NCBI RefSeq assembly: GCF_021496665.1
Contig: NZ_CP071246.1
Span: forward strand, 1,364,001 to 1,428,000
Source: Corynebacterium sp. CNCTC7651
GTDB taxonomy: Bacteria > Actinomycetota > Actinomycetes > Mycobacteriales > Mycobacteriaceae
DNA length: 64,000 bases
Direction of reading: 5' to 3'
Part shown: piece by piece, positions 27,431 to 36,518 of the stretch
Layout of the letters: each line of letters begins with the position of its first letter
How positions within the stretch are numbered: position 1 is the stretch's first letter
The notes under the pieces: generated by a model
Told to the model about the DNA's origin: nothing
Database searches by the model: none
Seen by the model: only the letters and a program-made list of their open reading frames with translations
Made by a program: the position numbers and the translations under genes

Positions 27431-28747
27431 TCAGTTCTGCCCGGTGCGGGCCCACCGCATGGACCTGAAGCGCAGCACGTCCCCCACCAGGCGCATGACT
27501 ATCGACGCAAGATGGCCAGCCCAGATGCCGGTGAGCCCCCACCCGAAGTACATGGAAGCGACAGTCAACGGCACAAAGGCACCGAGCACGGACACGATGG
27601 TGAGGTTGCGCAGGAAGGCGGCGTCGCCCGCGCCGAGCATGACGCCGTCGAGAGCGAACACCACGCCTCCGGCGACAATCATTGCGATGAGCAGCCACCA
27701 CGGGACACCGAGCTCCCCGAACACCGCCGGGTCCCGGGTGAAGATGGACTGAATGGGCCTCGCCAGCACCGCGAACACGGCCGCGAGCACCAGCGATAAC
27801 ACCACGGTGTACTTGGTGGCCTGCACACCCACCGATTTCGCCCGGGCCACCTGACCGGTACCGAGGGCAGCTCCCGTGAGCGTCTGCGCCGCGATGGCCA
27901 TGGAATCCAAGACAAGCGTGAGGAAGTTCCACAGCTGCAGCATGATCTGGTGGGCGGCCAGCACGGCCACGCCGAACCTACCCGCCACCGCTGCTGCGGC
28001 GAGCAAGGAGATTTGGAAGGACAGGGAGCGCAAGATGAGGTCGCGGCCCAGCACCAGCTGCTGGGAAATTATGGACCACTGCGGCGCCCAACTTCCGCCG
28101 TTGGCCGCGTGCTCCCGCACCAGGACAACCAGGAAGAGGGAGGCGGCGATACCCATCCCCAGCACATTCGCCGCGGCGGACCCGACCAGCCCGTAGCGGT
28201 CTACCGCAAACGGCAGCAATATCGCGCCGGGGATCAGCCCGCACAAGGTGAGACGGAACGGCAGCTTGGTGTTCTGCACGCCACGCATCCACCCGTTGCC
28301 GGCCATGATGATCAAGGTCAGCGGGATAGCGAACGCCGCCATGCGCATCCACGCCGCCGCGGCGACGCTGGTGGCCTGATCATTGGTCAACCACAGGGCA
28401 ATCGGCTGCGCAAACGCCCAGATAAGTCCTGCCAGCGCAAGCCCCACCGCTACCGCCACCCACGTGGCCTGCACGCCCTCCGCGACGGCCTTGTCCCGCT
28501 TGCCGGCACCGTACAGCCGGGAACTGCGCGCGGTGGTGCCGTAGGACAAAAACGTCAGCTGCGTGGTCACCGTGGACTGGATCGCGGTACCGGCGGCCAG
28601 TGCAGCCAGTTGGCCGGTACCCAGCCTGCCCACCACCGCCGTATCCAAGAGCAGGTACAGCGGATTTGCTGCCAGGACGCCGAGCGCCGGCAGCGCGAGC
28701 GCAAAGATCTGGCGCGGGCTTACTCCCGCGCCCACCTCGCGCGTCAC
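27431..28747 (-). CDS. dinF: MATE family multidrug efflux transporter (DinF type)
   Basis: The 438-residue protein has about 12 membrane segments in two homologous halves, as expected for MATE cation-coupled exporters. Typical features are the opening ALPALGVLAANPLYLLLDTAVVGRLGT and the mid-protein GRDLILRSLSFQISLLAAA segment that starts the second half. The start is a GTG overlapping the nrnA stop by 4 bp, so it is coupled to the RNA/PAP phosphatase gene. Substrates cannot be predicted. Confidence 0.9.
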   Translation of the reverse strand: MTREVGAGVSPRQIFALALPALGVLAANPLYLLLDTAVVGRLGTGQLAALAAGTAIQSTVTTQLTFLSYGTTARSSRLYGAGKRDKAVAEGVQATWVAVAVGLALAGLIWAFAQPIALWLTNDQATSVAAAAWMRMAAFAIPLTLIIMAGNGWMRGVQNTKLPFRLTLCGLIPGAILLPFAVDRYGLVGSAAANVLGMGIAASLFLVVLVREHAANGGSWAPQWSIISQQLVLGRDLILRSLSFQISLLAAAAVAGRFGVAVLAAHQIMLQLWNFLTLVLDSMAIAAQTLTGAALGTGQVARAKSVGVQATKYTVVLSLVLAAVFAVLARPIQSIFTRDPAVFGELGVPWWLLIAMIVAGGVVFALDGVMLGAGDAAFLRNLTIVSVLGAFVPLTVASMYFGWGLTGIWAGHLASIVMRLVGDVLRFRSMRWARTGQN

Positions 28748-29715
28748 TCCGGCAGCGCGGCCAACAGCTCGCGCGTGACCATGTCGAGCGTGCCGGTTGC
28801 GGAGTAGCCTGCAGCCGGAATGTGCCCGCCGCCGCCCAAGGCGGCAGCGACCTGAGAAACATCAATCACGCTGGAACGCAGGCTCACCGCCCAGTACCGC
28901 GGAGCCTGCTGCTTGAACACCACACCCACATCGCTGCCTTGGAGCGCACGGGCGTATTCGATGATGGATTCCACGGCAGTTTGGCTCATCCGCGCCAACG
29001 CCTCGGCAGGAATCGCGATGACGCTGACGGTCAGCCCCTTCTCGCGGAACGTCTGCATATCCGCCAGCACGGAGCCCATGATCCGCAAGTCCAGCGCGCT
29101 CATGGAATCCATGAGGTCAAGCGCGATCTGGCGGGTGTTCAGCCCGTACGTCATCAGCTCCGCGGCCAGCACGTGCATCCGCGGCGTGCCCCAGCGGAAA
29201 CTGCCCGTGTCAGTGACCAAGCCTGCGTACAGGCAGTACGCGATCTCTTCGGTGAGCGCCACGCCAAGGTGCCGGAATAGCTCACGAACAAGGGTGGTGG
29301 TGGACTCCGAATCAATAATCAGATTCGTCCCGCCGAAGCCCGGATTGGTCTCGTGGTGGTCAATCACAATCACGCGCTCAGGATTCGCGGCGATCGCCTC
29401 CTGAAGCAGACCTGTGCGGTCGATCGACGCGCAATCCACCGTGACCACCAGCCCATCCGCCGGCAGGGTAGCGCCGTACGTGATTTCGCCGACACCAGGC
29501 ACGGTGCGCAGATTCTCCGCGTGCGGGTAGGTCTGGCCAATGAACACATCCGCCTGAATACCCATACCGCGCAATCCCGCCGCCAAACCGCAGGCAGAGC
29601 CAACGGCATCCGCGTCGGGCTTCACATGCGCCACAACGGATACCTTTTCGGCACCGCGCAGCGTCTCGGCGATAGCGGCGAAACGCCCCTCATCGCCTGG
29701 GAACAATGATTCCAT
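28744..29715 (-). CDS. nrnA: DHH/DHHA1 oligoribonuclease/pAp phosphatase (NrnA family)
   Basis: The 323-residue enzyme has the DHH phosphoesterase motifs HVKPDADAVGSACGL, DCAS and DHHETNPGFG, plus the DHHA1 glycine-rich motif GGGGHIPAAG. Family members degrade short RNAs and 3'-phosphoadenosine 5'-phosphate or act on cyclic dinucleotides. It starts 9 bp after rbfA ends on the same strand, and the conserved rbfA-nrnA-MATE order is standard in actinobacteria. Confidence 0.92.
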   Translation of the reverse strand: MESLFPGDEGRFAAIAETLRGAEKVSVVAHVKPDADAVGSACGLAAGLRGMGIQADVFIGQTYPHAENLRTVPGVGEITYGATLPADGLVVTVDCASIDRTGLLQEAIAANPERVIVIDHHETNPGFGGTNLIIDSESTTTLVRELFRHLGVALTEEIAYCLYAGLVTDTGSFRWGTPRMHVLAAELMTYGLNTRQIALDLMDSMSALDLRIMGSVLADMQTFREKGLTVSVIAIPAEALARMSQTAVESIIEYARALQGSDVGVVFKQQAPRYWAVSLRSSVIDVSQVAAALGGGGHIPAAGYSATGTLDMVTRELLAALPE

Positions 29716-29724
29716 CCGCGTGAC

Positions 29725-30168
29725 TTACTCCCCGCTCTCACCGCGCGTGCGGTACGGGTTGGAATCACCCGCAGGCTGCGCATTCGCACGCAGGCGGGCC
29801 GTCTCCGCATCACGCTCACGCGCACGATTCAGCAGCTCCTCCATGTTCGCGGAGGCCTCCGGAATCGTGTCGTGCTCGAACTTCAGCGTCGGCGTGAAGC
29901 GCACGCCCAGCTGATCGCCGACAATCTTGCGGATCTGGCCGCGCGCGCGGTGCAGCGCCTCTGCCGCCTGATCCAAATCGGGCTCATCGTCGATGCCCCT
30001 ACCCCGCACGGTGTAGTACACAGTGGCGTCATGGAGGTCGCCGGTGACGCGCACGTCCGTGATAGTCACCAGCTCCAAGCGCGGGTCCTTCACCTCACGC
30101 TCAATCGCGGTGGCCACGATCTGCTGGATTTGCTTCGCCAGGCGCTGGGCGCGTGGGTTGTCAGCCAT
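29725..30168 (-). CDS. rbfA: Ribosome-binding factor A
   Basis: The 147-residue protein assists late 30S maturation at the 16S 5' helix. It has the KH-like RbfA core ([26 protein letters not shown] ... [21 protein letters not shown]) and [14 protein letters not shown] near the C terminus. AAAGGAG lies 6 nt before the ATG at 30168. The frame is open further upstream through a repeat, but no start signal supports that. The tail is rich in Arg and Ala. Confidence 0.94.
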   Translation of the reverse strand: MADNPRAQRLAKQIQQIVATAIEREVKDPRLELVTITDVRVTGDLHDATVYYTVRGRGIDDEPDLDQAAEALHRARGQIRKIVGDQLGVRFTPTLKFEHDTIPEASANMEELLNRARERDAETARLRANAQPAGDSNPYRTRGESGE

Positions 30169-30203
30169 CTCGTCTCCTTTGATTCTTTGGGGTGTGCAAT
30201 CGG

Positions 30204-30224
30204 ACGTCGATAAGCAAAAGCCCA
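30204..30224 (-). repeat. 21-bp intergenic repeat with GCTTATCGACG (copy 5), identical to 14175-14195
   Basis: The inverse complement of this segment is identical over 21 bp to the sequence upstream of the lipoprotein gene at 14.2 kb. The core 11-mer is at 30205-30215. It lies between infB and rbfA. Confidence 0.85.
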
Positions 30225-30272
30225 GCGACGCGCAAACCTTACCCATGGTAGCTGCCTGCGCCCAAACGCACA

Positions 30273-30301
30273 CACCCCGCGCTGCAGGTGAGCGCGGGGT
30301 G
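30273..30301 (-). terminator. Terminator-like hairpin after infB
   Basis: CACCCCGCGCT (30273-30283) pairs perfectly with AGCGCGGGGTG (30291-30301) around a 7-nt loop. It lies 42 bp beyond the infB stop, so rbfA may be transcribed separately or by read-through. Confidence 0.7.
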
Positions 30302-30342
30302 GGGCTTCTTGCTTGACGACGGTTGCGTACCAGCCTAGCTGC

Positions 30343-33327
30343 CTAGGTCCGCGGCACCTCAACCATCTCGTACGCCTGGATGATGTCATCCACCTGGATA
30401 TCCGGGTAGGACAGCACCATACCGCACTCGTAGCCCTTGGCTACCTCGGTGACGTCGTCCTTCTCGCGGCGCAGCGACTCAATCGTCGCGTCCGGAGTGA
30501 CCACGTTGCCGTCGCGCACCAGGCGAACCTTGACGCCGCGCTTGACCTTGCCTTCGGTGACCATGCAGCCGGCGATGAGGCCGACGGCAGAGGCCTTGAA
30601 GATTTGGCGGATCTCCGCCTGGCCAAGATCGCGCTCCTCGTAGATCGGCTTGAGCATGCCGCGCAGGGCCTGCTCCACCTCTTCGATGACCTGGTAGATC
30701 ACCGAGTAGTAGCGGATCTCCACGCCCTCGTTGTTGGCCTCCTCGGTGGCCTTGCCCTCGGCGCGGACGTTGAACGCCACGATGACGGCATCGGACGCGG
30801 CAGCCAGCAGGACGTTGGTCTGGGTGACAGCACCGACACCGCGGTCGATGATGTTCACCTCCACCTCGTCGTCCACCTCGATCTTGAGCAGGGCCTCCTC
30901 CAGCGCCTCCACGGAGCCGGCGTTGTCGCCCTTGAGGATGAGGTTGAGCTGGCTGGTCTCCTTGAGCGCCTGATCCAGGTTCTCCAGGGACACGCGCTTC
31001 TTGGTGCGGGCCTGCATAGCGGCGCGGTGACGGGCATCGCGCTGCGCGGCGATCTGGCGCGCAACACGGTCGTCCTCCACCACAAGCAGGTTGTCGCCCG
31101 GGCCGGGCACGCCGTTGAGACCCTGGACCTGCACCGGACGGGACGGACCAGCCTCCTCGACGTCGTTGCCCCACTCATCCACCATGCGGCGCACACGGCC
31201 GAAGTTGCCGCCGACGACGATGGAGTCGCCGACGCGCAGGGTGCCGCGTTGCACGATAACGGTGGACACCGGGCCGCGGCCGCGGTCCAGGTGGGACTCG
31301 ATGGCAATGCCCTGCGCATCCATGTCCGGGTTCGCCGTCAGCTCCAGCGCCGCGTCCGCGGTCAGGAGCACGGCTTCGAGCAGTTCGTCGATACCCGTGC
31401 CCTGCTTCGCGGAGATGTTGATGAACATCGTGTCGCCGCCGTACTCCTCCGGCACCAGCCCGTACTCGGTGAGCTGGCCGCGGATCTTGTCCGGCTGCGC
31501 CTCCGGCTTATCAACCTTGTTCACCGCAACCACGATCGGCAGCTCAGCAGCCTTCGCGTGGTTGATGGCCTCCACGGTCTGCGGCATCACGCCGTCATCC
31601 GCAGCAACCACCAGGATTGCAAGGTCGGTGGACTTCGCACCACGGGCACGCATGGCGGTAAACGCCTCGTGGCCCGGGGTATCCAGGAAGGTGATCGTGC
31701 GCGGCTCATCCTCCAGGGTCACGGTGGTCTGGTATGCACCGATGCCCTGGGTGATGCCGCCGGCCTCACCCTTACCCACGTTGGCGTTGCGGATGGAGTC
31801 CAGCAAACGGGTCTTACCGTGGTCGACGTGGCCCATCACGGACACCACAGGCGGACGCTGCTCCAGGAGCTCCTCGCCGCCCTCGTCCTCGCCGAACTGG
31901 AGGTCGAAGGACTCGAGCAGCTCGCGGTCCTCATCCTCCGGCGAGACAATCTGCACCTCGTAGTTGATCTCGGCGCCGAGCAGCTGCAGCGTCTCCTCGG
32001 AGACAGACTGCGTAGCCGTCACCATCTCGCCCAGGTTGAACAGGGCCTGCACGAGGTTCGATGCCTCGGTGCCAATCTTTTCCGCGAGGTCAGACAGGGT
32101 TGCACCCTGACGCAGGCGCACGGTTGCACCGCCGCCGTCCGGGAGGCGCACGCCGCCGATGACGTTCGGTGCGTGCATCTCCTCGTACTCGCTGCGCTTC
32201 TGGCGCTTCGACTTACGGCCGCGGCCGGGTGCACCACCCGGACGGCCGAAAGCACCTGCGGTACCGCCGCGGCGACCACCGCGACCGCCGCCGCGGAACC
32301 CGTCGCGCGGGCCTCCGCCCTGACCGCCGGGGCCACCCTGGCCACCGCGGCCGCGACCCGGTCCGCCTTGGCTACCGCCGCGACCGCGCGCGGCGTTCGC
32401 AGACTTGGACGGCATCTGGGTAGGCGACGGCGCTGCAGCCATGTCGGCTGGCGACGGGCGGTTTCCGCCCGGACGGGGTCCCGGACGACCCTGACCAGCG
32501 CCAGCGCGCTGGCCGCCCTGGCCCTGCCCCTGACCACCCTGGCCCGGGCCGCGACCACGGCCGCCAGCACCCTGCTGGCCGCCACGGCCACCACCCGGGC
32601 GCGGAGCCGGACGGCCGCCGCCGGTGTTGGAAGAGAACGGGTTGTTGGCCACGCGCGGGCGACCGCCCGGCTTGGGCATCGGACGTGGCATTGCGCCCGG
32701 GGTCGGGCCACCTTCGGCAGCCTTCGGCGCCGCTGGCTTCGGTGCGGCCGGTTTCGGGGCGCCAGGCTTCGGCGCATTCGGGCGTGCAGACTGCTGCTCT
32801 GCAGGCGCACCAGGTTTAGCCGCTGCTGCCGGACGCGGAGCGCCGGGCTTCGCCGCACCAGGCTTTGCTGCACCGGGCTTCGCTGCACCCGGCTTTGCTG
32901 CCGCAGGCTTGGCGGGTGCGGGCTTTGCAGCACCCGGCTGCGGTGCAGACTGCTGTGCGCCCGGCTTGGGGCCAGGCTGACCTGCCGGCTTCGGGGCACC
33001 GGGCTTTGCGGCCGGCTGAGCCGGTTTCGCAGCCTGCTGAGCGCCCGGTTTCGGAGCACCCGGCTTGGCTGCGCCAGGCTTGGGGGCACCAGGCTTCGGG
33101 GCACCCGGCTTGGGCGCAGACCCCGCGGTTTCGGGCTTAGCGCTGTCCTTTGCGGCGCCGTCGCCCTGGCCTTCATAGAAGGCCCGCATCTTCTTCACCA
33201 CCGGGGGTTCGATGGTGGAGGATGCTGTCTTTACAAACTCGCCCTGTTCCTTCAGGGTGGCGAGGAGTTCCTTACTTGTTACGCCGAGCTGTTTTGCCAG
33301 TTCGTGAACGCGTAGCTTTCCGGGCAC
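30343..33327 (-). CDS. infB: Translation initiation factor IF-2
   Basis: The 994-residue GTPase delivers initiator tRNA to the 30S subunit. The N-terminal IF2-N helix bundle ([22 protein letters not shown]) is followed by a very long low-complexity region (about 55-370) of Ala-Pro-Lys-Gly repeats and then Gly/Gln/Arg-rich stretches. The G domain has [20 protein letters not shown] and NKVDKP, and domains II-IV follow. The start is a GTG at 33327, with CAAGGAG upstream. The neighbours nusA, ylxR and rbfA are the classical infB operon. Confidence 0.96.
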   Translation of the reverse strand: MPGKLRVHELAKQLGVTSKELLATLKEQGEFVKTASSTIEPPVVKKMRAFYEGQGDGAAKDSAKPETAGSAPKPGAPKPGAPKPGAAKPGAPKPGAQQAAKPAQPAAKPGAPKPAGQPGPKPGAQQSAPQPGAAKPAPAKPAAAKPGAAKPGAAKPGAAKPGAPRPAAAAKPGAPAEQQSARPNAPKPGAPKPAAPKPAAPKAAEGGPTPGAMPRPMPKPGGRPRVANNPFSSNTGGGRPAPRPGGGRGGQQGAGGRGRGPGQGGQGQGQGGQRAGAGQGRPGPRPGGNRPSPADMAAAPSPTQMPSKSANAARGRGGSQGGPGRGRGGQGGPGGQGGGPRDGFRGGGRGGRRGGTAGAFGRPGGAPGRGRKSKRQKRSEYEEMHAPNVIGGVRLPDGGGATVRLRQGATLSDLAEKIGTEASNLVQALFNLGEMVTATQSVSEETLQLLGAEINYEVQIVSPEDEDRELLESFDLQFGEDEGGEELLEQRPPVVSVMGHVDHGKTRLLDSIRNANVGKGEAGGITQGIGAYQTTVTLEDEPRTITFLDTPGHEAFTAMRARGAKSTDLAILVVAADDGVMPQTVEAINHAKAAELPIVVAVNKVDKPEAQPDKIRGQLTEYGLVPEEYGGDTMFINISAKQGTGIDELLEAVLLTADAALELTANPDMDAQGIAIESHLDRGRGPVSTVIVQRGTLRVGDSIVVGGNFGRVRRMVDEWGNDVEEAGPSRPVQVQGLNGVPGPGDNLLVVEDDRVARQIAAQRDARHRAAMQARTKKRVSLENLDQALKETSQLNLILKGDNAGSVEALEEALLKIEVDDEVEVNIIDRGVGAVTQTNVLLAAASDAVIVAFNVRAEGKATEEANNEGVEIRYYSVIYQVIEEVEQALRGMLKPIYEERDLGQAEIRQIFKASAVGLIAGCMVTEGKVKRGVKVRLVRDGNVVTPDATIESLRREKDDVTEVAKGYECGMVLSYPDIQVDDIIQAYEMVEVPRT
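32700..33140 (-). repeat. Tandem low-complexity repeat region in infB
   Basis: This segment encodes many degenerate KPGAPKPG and KPGAAKPG units, so the DNA is a string of related 12-24 bp repeats prone to slippage. It lies in the disordered linker, where length variation should be tolerated. Confidence 0.75.
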
Positions 33328-33457
33328 GTGTCTCCTTGTTGGTTTATCTAGGAGCTAGTGCCTGTTACGTCTACGTGTCCGAGGACGTGCGAGGTACCGG
33401 CCCCTAGGGCTGGTCAGTGACTTTCATCGCTGATGCTGCTTCATGGTCGCGTACTCA

Positions 33458-33799
33458 TCAGTGTTCGGTCTTCCTATCGTCGTGTGGGTCGTTTCCTGCG
33501 TCCGTCTCGCGGGATGCGAGGAACGAACGTACTTGACTCACGTCCACTGGCGTGGACAGGCGCAGCGCCCGGGCGAATGCCCTGCGGTGCTCCGCCAGCT
33601 CTAACGCTTCCAGCGTGGGGGTTACCCAAGCACCGCGCCCGGGCATGCAGCGGTTCGGATCCGGAAGGATCCGCCCCGGCACATCCGGGTCGGCGACTAC
33701 CCGCAGCAAACGGGTGTCGGGCAGCTGCTCACGCGTTGCGACGCACGTTCGGACACGAATCGGACGCTTGCGTGGCCGCGTGGCCGCTGCAATGCCCAT
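33458..33799 (-). CDS. ylxR: YlxR/RnpM family RNA-binding protein
   Basis: The 113-residue protein matches the YlxR (DUF448) family found between nusA and infB in most Gram-positive bacteria. The motif RTCVATREQL near the N terminus and the signature MPGRGAWV (usual GRGAYVC) are present, with a lysine/arginine-rich surface. A Firmicutes member (RnpM) binds and modulates RNase P; whether this holds here is unknown. The C-terminal tail after residue 90 is charged and probably disordered. Confidence 0.9.
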   Translation of the reverse strand: MGIAAATRPRKRPIRVRTCVATREQLPDTRLLRVVADPDVPGRILPDPNRCMPGRGAWVTPTLEALELAEHRRAFARALRLSTPVDVSQVRSFLASRETDAGNDPHDDRKTEH

Positions 33800-33871
33800 T
33801 CGTACCTTTCCAACGCTGGTTCTGGTTTTAAGCCGTTGTTAATAGTACGCCAAAACGTGCGGAAACTGTAG

Positions 33872-34897
33872 TTACTGCTCCGCTTCGCCTTCCGCTCCGG
33901 CATCCGCATCCGAATGGATGTCAATCTTCCAACCCGTCAGGCGGGCAGCCAGGCGGGCGTTCTGCCCTTCCTTGCCGATGGCCAGCGAGAGCTGGTAATC
34001 CGGCACCACTACACGCGCGGTTTGCGCCTGGGGGTCGGTGACCTGGACGCTAACTACCTTTGACGGCGCGAGGGCGTTGCCCACATAGGTCGCCGGGTCC
34101 TCGGAGTAATCGATGATGTCAATCTTCTCCCCACCCAGCTGCTGCATGATGTCGGTGACGCGGGCGCCGCGCGGGCCAATGCAGGCACCCTTGGCGTTCA
34201 CACCCTTCACCGTCGCGCGCACGGCAACCTTGGAGCGGTGGCCGGCCTCGCGGGCGATGTTGATGATCTCCACGGAGCCATCCGCAACCTCAGGCACCTC
34301 GAGCGCGAACAGGCCGCGGACAAGCTCCGGGTGCGTGCGGGAGAGGTTGACGGTGACGTTGCGCTCGCCCTTGTTCACGCCCACCACGTACGCCTTCACG
34401 CGGTCACCGTGGGAGAGGTGCTCGCCCGGGATCTTCTCGGCCGGCAGCAGGATGCCGTCCTGCGGGTCTGCTTCGGTGCCGAGCTGGACCACGGAAATGC
34501 CGCGTGCCTCCGCGTTCGCGTCGCGCTGGACAATGCCGGACACAACCTGGCCCTCAAAGCCCGAGTACTCGGTGTACACGCGACCGGCTTCGGCTGCGCG
34601 CAGGCGCTTCTTGATAGCGTCGCGCACCGCCACAGCACCGATGCGGGAGAAGTTCACCGGAGTGTCGTCATACTCCGAAACCACTTCCCCATCCTCGCCC
34701 AGCTCGCTGACAATGACAGCGACATCGCCCGTCTCCGTATCAATGTCCACGCGAGCGCGCTCATTTTCCCCTTGCGGGTTCTCGCGGTAGTCGCGGTACG
34801 CCCACAGCAGCGAGCTGGCAATGGTCTGCAGCAGCTCATCAAACGGGATGCCCTGGTTCTTCTCAATCGCCCTCAGGGCGCCCATGTCAATATTCAC
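33872..34897 (-). CDS. nusA: Transcription termination/antitermination factor NusA
   Basis: The 341-residue protein has the N-terminal RNA-polymerase-binding domain (1-110), an S1 domain (about 120-195), and two KH domains with the motifs [26 protein letters not shown] and [19 protein letters not shown]. The acidic C-terminal repeats of enterobacterial NusA are absent, as usual in actinobacteria. The short tail is Asp/Ala/Glu-rich. It starts 3 bp after the rimP stop and is probably cotranscribed as rimP-nusA-ylxR-infB. Confidence 0.96.
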   Translation of the reverse strand: MNIDMGALRAIEKNQGIPFDELLQTIASSLLWAYRDYRENPQGENERARVDIDTETGDVAVIVSELGEDGEVVSEYDDTPVNFSRIGAVAVRDAIKKRLRAAEAGRVYTEYSGFEGQVVSGIVQRDANAEARGISVVQLGTEADPQDGILLPAEKIPGEHLSHGDRVKAYVVGVNKGERNVTVNLSRTHPELVRGLFALEVPEVADGSVEIINIAREAGHRSKVAVRATVKGVNAKGACIGPRGARVTDIMQQLGGEKIDIIDYSEDPATYVGNALAPSKVVSVQVTDPQAQTARVVVPDYQLSLAIGKEGQNARLAARLTGWKIDIHSDADAGAEGEAEQ

Positions 34898-34900
34898 TTG

Positions 34901-35443
34901 TTACCTCTCACCGGCCTCAAGTTTCAAGGCCTCATCGAACGACAGTTCCGCCAGCTCAACCTCTGCGGCAGGCGGCTGGTTGAACTCAATGTCTACCACC
35001 GCAGCAGGCAAATCCGAAACTGCCCGCACGGCGACCTTCGGCGTTTTCGTGCCGGCTTCCACGAGGATGATCTCGCTTTCGTCGTCACGCAAGGCCCCGA
35101 TGCGCCACGCCTTGCCCTCGATGACGGCGAGGCGTCCGCGGTTGCGGCGCCAATGGCGCGGCTGGGTCAGCGGCAGGTCCACTCCCGGCGTAGTCACCTC
35201 GAGCGTGTAACCGGCGCCGAAGTTGAGCTTGCCGGCGTCCTCGGTGGCGTCGAAAAGCTCGCTAAGCTCCTGGCTCACCACCTCGAGTTCGTCGAGCGTG
35301 GGGCGGGTATCCGAGTCCAGCGCGACGATGACCTGCGATTTCTTGCCGGCCTTCACAGCGCGAACGTCCTCAACATCCATCCCGTGCGCGGTGGCGACGG
35401 GCTCGATGTACGCGCGGAGTTCTTCGGTTGAAGGAAATGCCAT
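34901..35443 (-). CDS. rimP: Ribosome maturation factor RimP
   Basis: The 180-residue protein is needed for 30S subunit maturation. It has the RimP N-terminal alpha/beta domain (VEDVRAVKAGKKSQVIVALDSD ... ELEVVSQELSELFD) and the GYTLEVTTPGVDLPLTQPRHWRRN motif, then a C-terminal SH3-like barrel. The ATG at 35443 is chosen over a long upstream extension that would run antisense through the lipoprotein gene. A T-variant of the 11-mer is at 35248-35258 (encoding ELFDAT). Confidence 0.93.
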   Translation of the reverse strand: MAFPSTEELRAYIEPVATAHGMDVEDVRAVKAGKKSQVIVALDSDTRPTLDELEVVSQELSELFDATEDAGKLNFGAGYTLEVTTPGVDLPLTQPRHWRRNRGRLAVIEGKAWRIGALRDDESEIILVEAGTKTPKVAVRAVSDLPAAVVDIEFNQPPAAEVELAELSFDEALKLEAGER

Positions 35444-35461
35444 GCGTTCCAGCCTATCGTG

Positions 35462-35467
35462 TAGCGT
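35462..35467 (+). promoter_or_regulatory. -10 element TAGCGT, probable leaderless GTG start
   Basis: TAGCGT ends 7 nt before the GTG at 35475, and no Shine-Dalgarno sequence is present. Confidence 0.45.
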
Positions 35468-35474
35468 TTTGCGC

Positions 35475-36275
35475 GTGAAGAAGCTGCTTGCCGTGCCCGT
35501 CGCCGCCCTCCTAGCGGTTGGGATGGCGGGCTGCACCGTGATGGATGTCGTGGGGCCGCGGCCGAACAAAGAGATCATGGCGCTGGCACGGCAGGCCACA
35601 GCGGACGCCGGCGAGGGCACGTACGGCGAGCTGCGGCGCTTCCACTCGCAGCAGCTTATCGACGAAGCTTTGAGACTCTGCGGCACCTCCCCCAACGGCG
35701 AAGTTCCCTCGAGCTGCGATGCTTCCTTGGATGGCGCGGAGCTGCCGGCGGCGGAATCGGTTTCTGCGCTTGTGGATTCCACTGTCGCGGCCGCTAACCG
35801 TGTGCCGGATGAGTCCGTGGACGTGGTGGTGGCGCAGGCGATTGACGCCGTCGCGCTGGACGAGGTTGACATGCAGGCGGTTGGTTTGTCGGGTATTGAG
35901 GCTGAGGCCGACGTAGCTGCCGCGCAGCAGCTGCTGTTTGCTGAGGACCAGCTGCGCTACGGGCTGACCTTTGCCTTGGCTTATGCGGACGAGGGGCTTC
36001 GCGAACGGATTCGAGCGCTGCTCGACGCATCACGGGAGCGCGTGGTGGCGCTGCAAGAGATCCTCCCGCCGGCGGCGGAGCCACTCGATGTGCCAGCCGC
36101 GTACGTTTTCCGAGAGCCGGACGTTGAGCCCGAAAATGCAGAAGAGGCCACGCGGCTGGTCGATGACCTGCAGCGTGGCCTAGTGGACCAGTGGCGGCTT
36201 AGCGCCGCCCAGGCCGAAAGTGATGTGTGGCGCCGGGACGCGATCTACTTTGCGGCCCACGCCCAGCGGGACTGA
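35475..36275 (+). CDS. Lipoprotein with ferritin-like DUF4439 domain
   Basis: The 266-residue product has a lipoprotein signal peptide (VKKLLAVPVAALLAVGMAGC). Its C-terminal half is an all-helical ferritin-like domain (AEADVAAAQQLLFAEDQLRYGLTFALAY ... RERVVALQEILPP ... QWRLSAAQAESDVWRRDAIYFA) of the DUF4439 family. Iron ligands typical of true ferritins are not obvious. The start is a GTG preceded by TAGCGT at 7 nt. It is divergent from rimP. Codons for QLIDEA contain an exact copy of the 11-mer at 35654-35664. Function is unknown. Confidence 0.82.
   Translation: MKKLLAVPVAALLAVGMAGCTVMDVVGPRPNKEIMALARQATADAGEGTYGELRRFHSQQLIDEALRLCGTSPNGEVPSSCDASLDGAELPAAESVSALVDSTVAAANRVPDESVDVVVAQAIDAVALDEVDMQAVGLSGIEAEADVAAAQQLLFAEDQLRYGLTFALAYADEGLRERIRALLDASRERVVALQEILPPAAEPLDVPAAYVFREPDVEPENAEEATRLVDDLQRGLVDQWRLSAAQAESDVWRRDAIYFAAHAQRD
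35654..35664 (+). repeat. GCTTATCGACG oligomer, copy 6 (in DUF4439 gene)
   Basis: This is an exact copy, read in the coding direction as Leu-Ile-Asp-Glu. Confidence 0.8.
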
Positions 36276-36336
36276 TGGGTGCAACACTGAGTGGACCCAA
36301 ACCGACACTGGGGGTACACAAACCGCCCTTGACCGC

Positions 36337-36362
36337 TGAGGCCTACACCCCTGTAGGCCTCA
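36337..36362. repeat. Intergenic palindrome, copy A
   Basis: TGAGGCCTACA and TGTAGGCCTCA form perfect 11-bp arms around a CCCC loop. The same 26-bp unit recurs at 36431-36456, within copy B. Confidence 0.9.
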
Positions 36363-36406
36363 AGAGCGGCGAGTCACACCAGTAACAGCCGACCTGCAGT
36401 TTTGCG

Positions 36407-36416
36407 GTAGGCCTCA
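36407..36416. repeat. Half-copy of the intergenic palindrome
   Basis: GTAGGCCTCA repeats the right arm of the palindromes and lies between copies A and B; a left arm is not visible. Confidence 0.6.
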
Positions 36417-36427
36417 AGGCCCAAATG

Positions 36428-36459
36428 CGTTGAGGCCTACACCCCTGTAGGCCTCAACG
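36428..36459. repeat. Intergenic palindrome, copy B
   Basis: Here the arms extend to 14 bp (CGTTGAGGCCTACA and its complement) around the same CCCC loop. It lies 60 bp beyond the proS stop. The 243-bp gap 36276-36518 otherwise shows no gene; the palindromes may act as bidirectional terminators for the converging DUF4439 and proS genes. Confidence 0.9.
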
Positions 36460-36518
36460 AAAGTAGCCGGATGCGCGCCCGCGGGCGGGCCAGGGCTGCC
36501 CCGCCAACCCGAGACCCC

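Noticed and set aside
30313..33315. Open frame of about 1000 codons on the plus strand opposite infB
   Set aside because: It mirrors infB codon for codon, is made of improbable Leu/Arg/His-rich sequence, and has no start signal. Long antisense frames are normal in high-GC genomes.
33328..33457. Possible tRNA or small RNA between infB and ylxR
   Set aside because: No cloverleaf, no TTCRANY T-loop and no clear terminator could be found; the 130 bp look like an ordinary leader.
36276..36518. CRISPR array in the repeat-bearing gap before proS
   Set aside because: There are only two full palindromes with unequal surroundings, no regular spacers and no cas genes.
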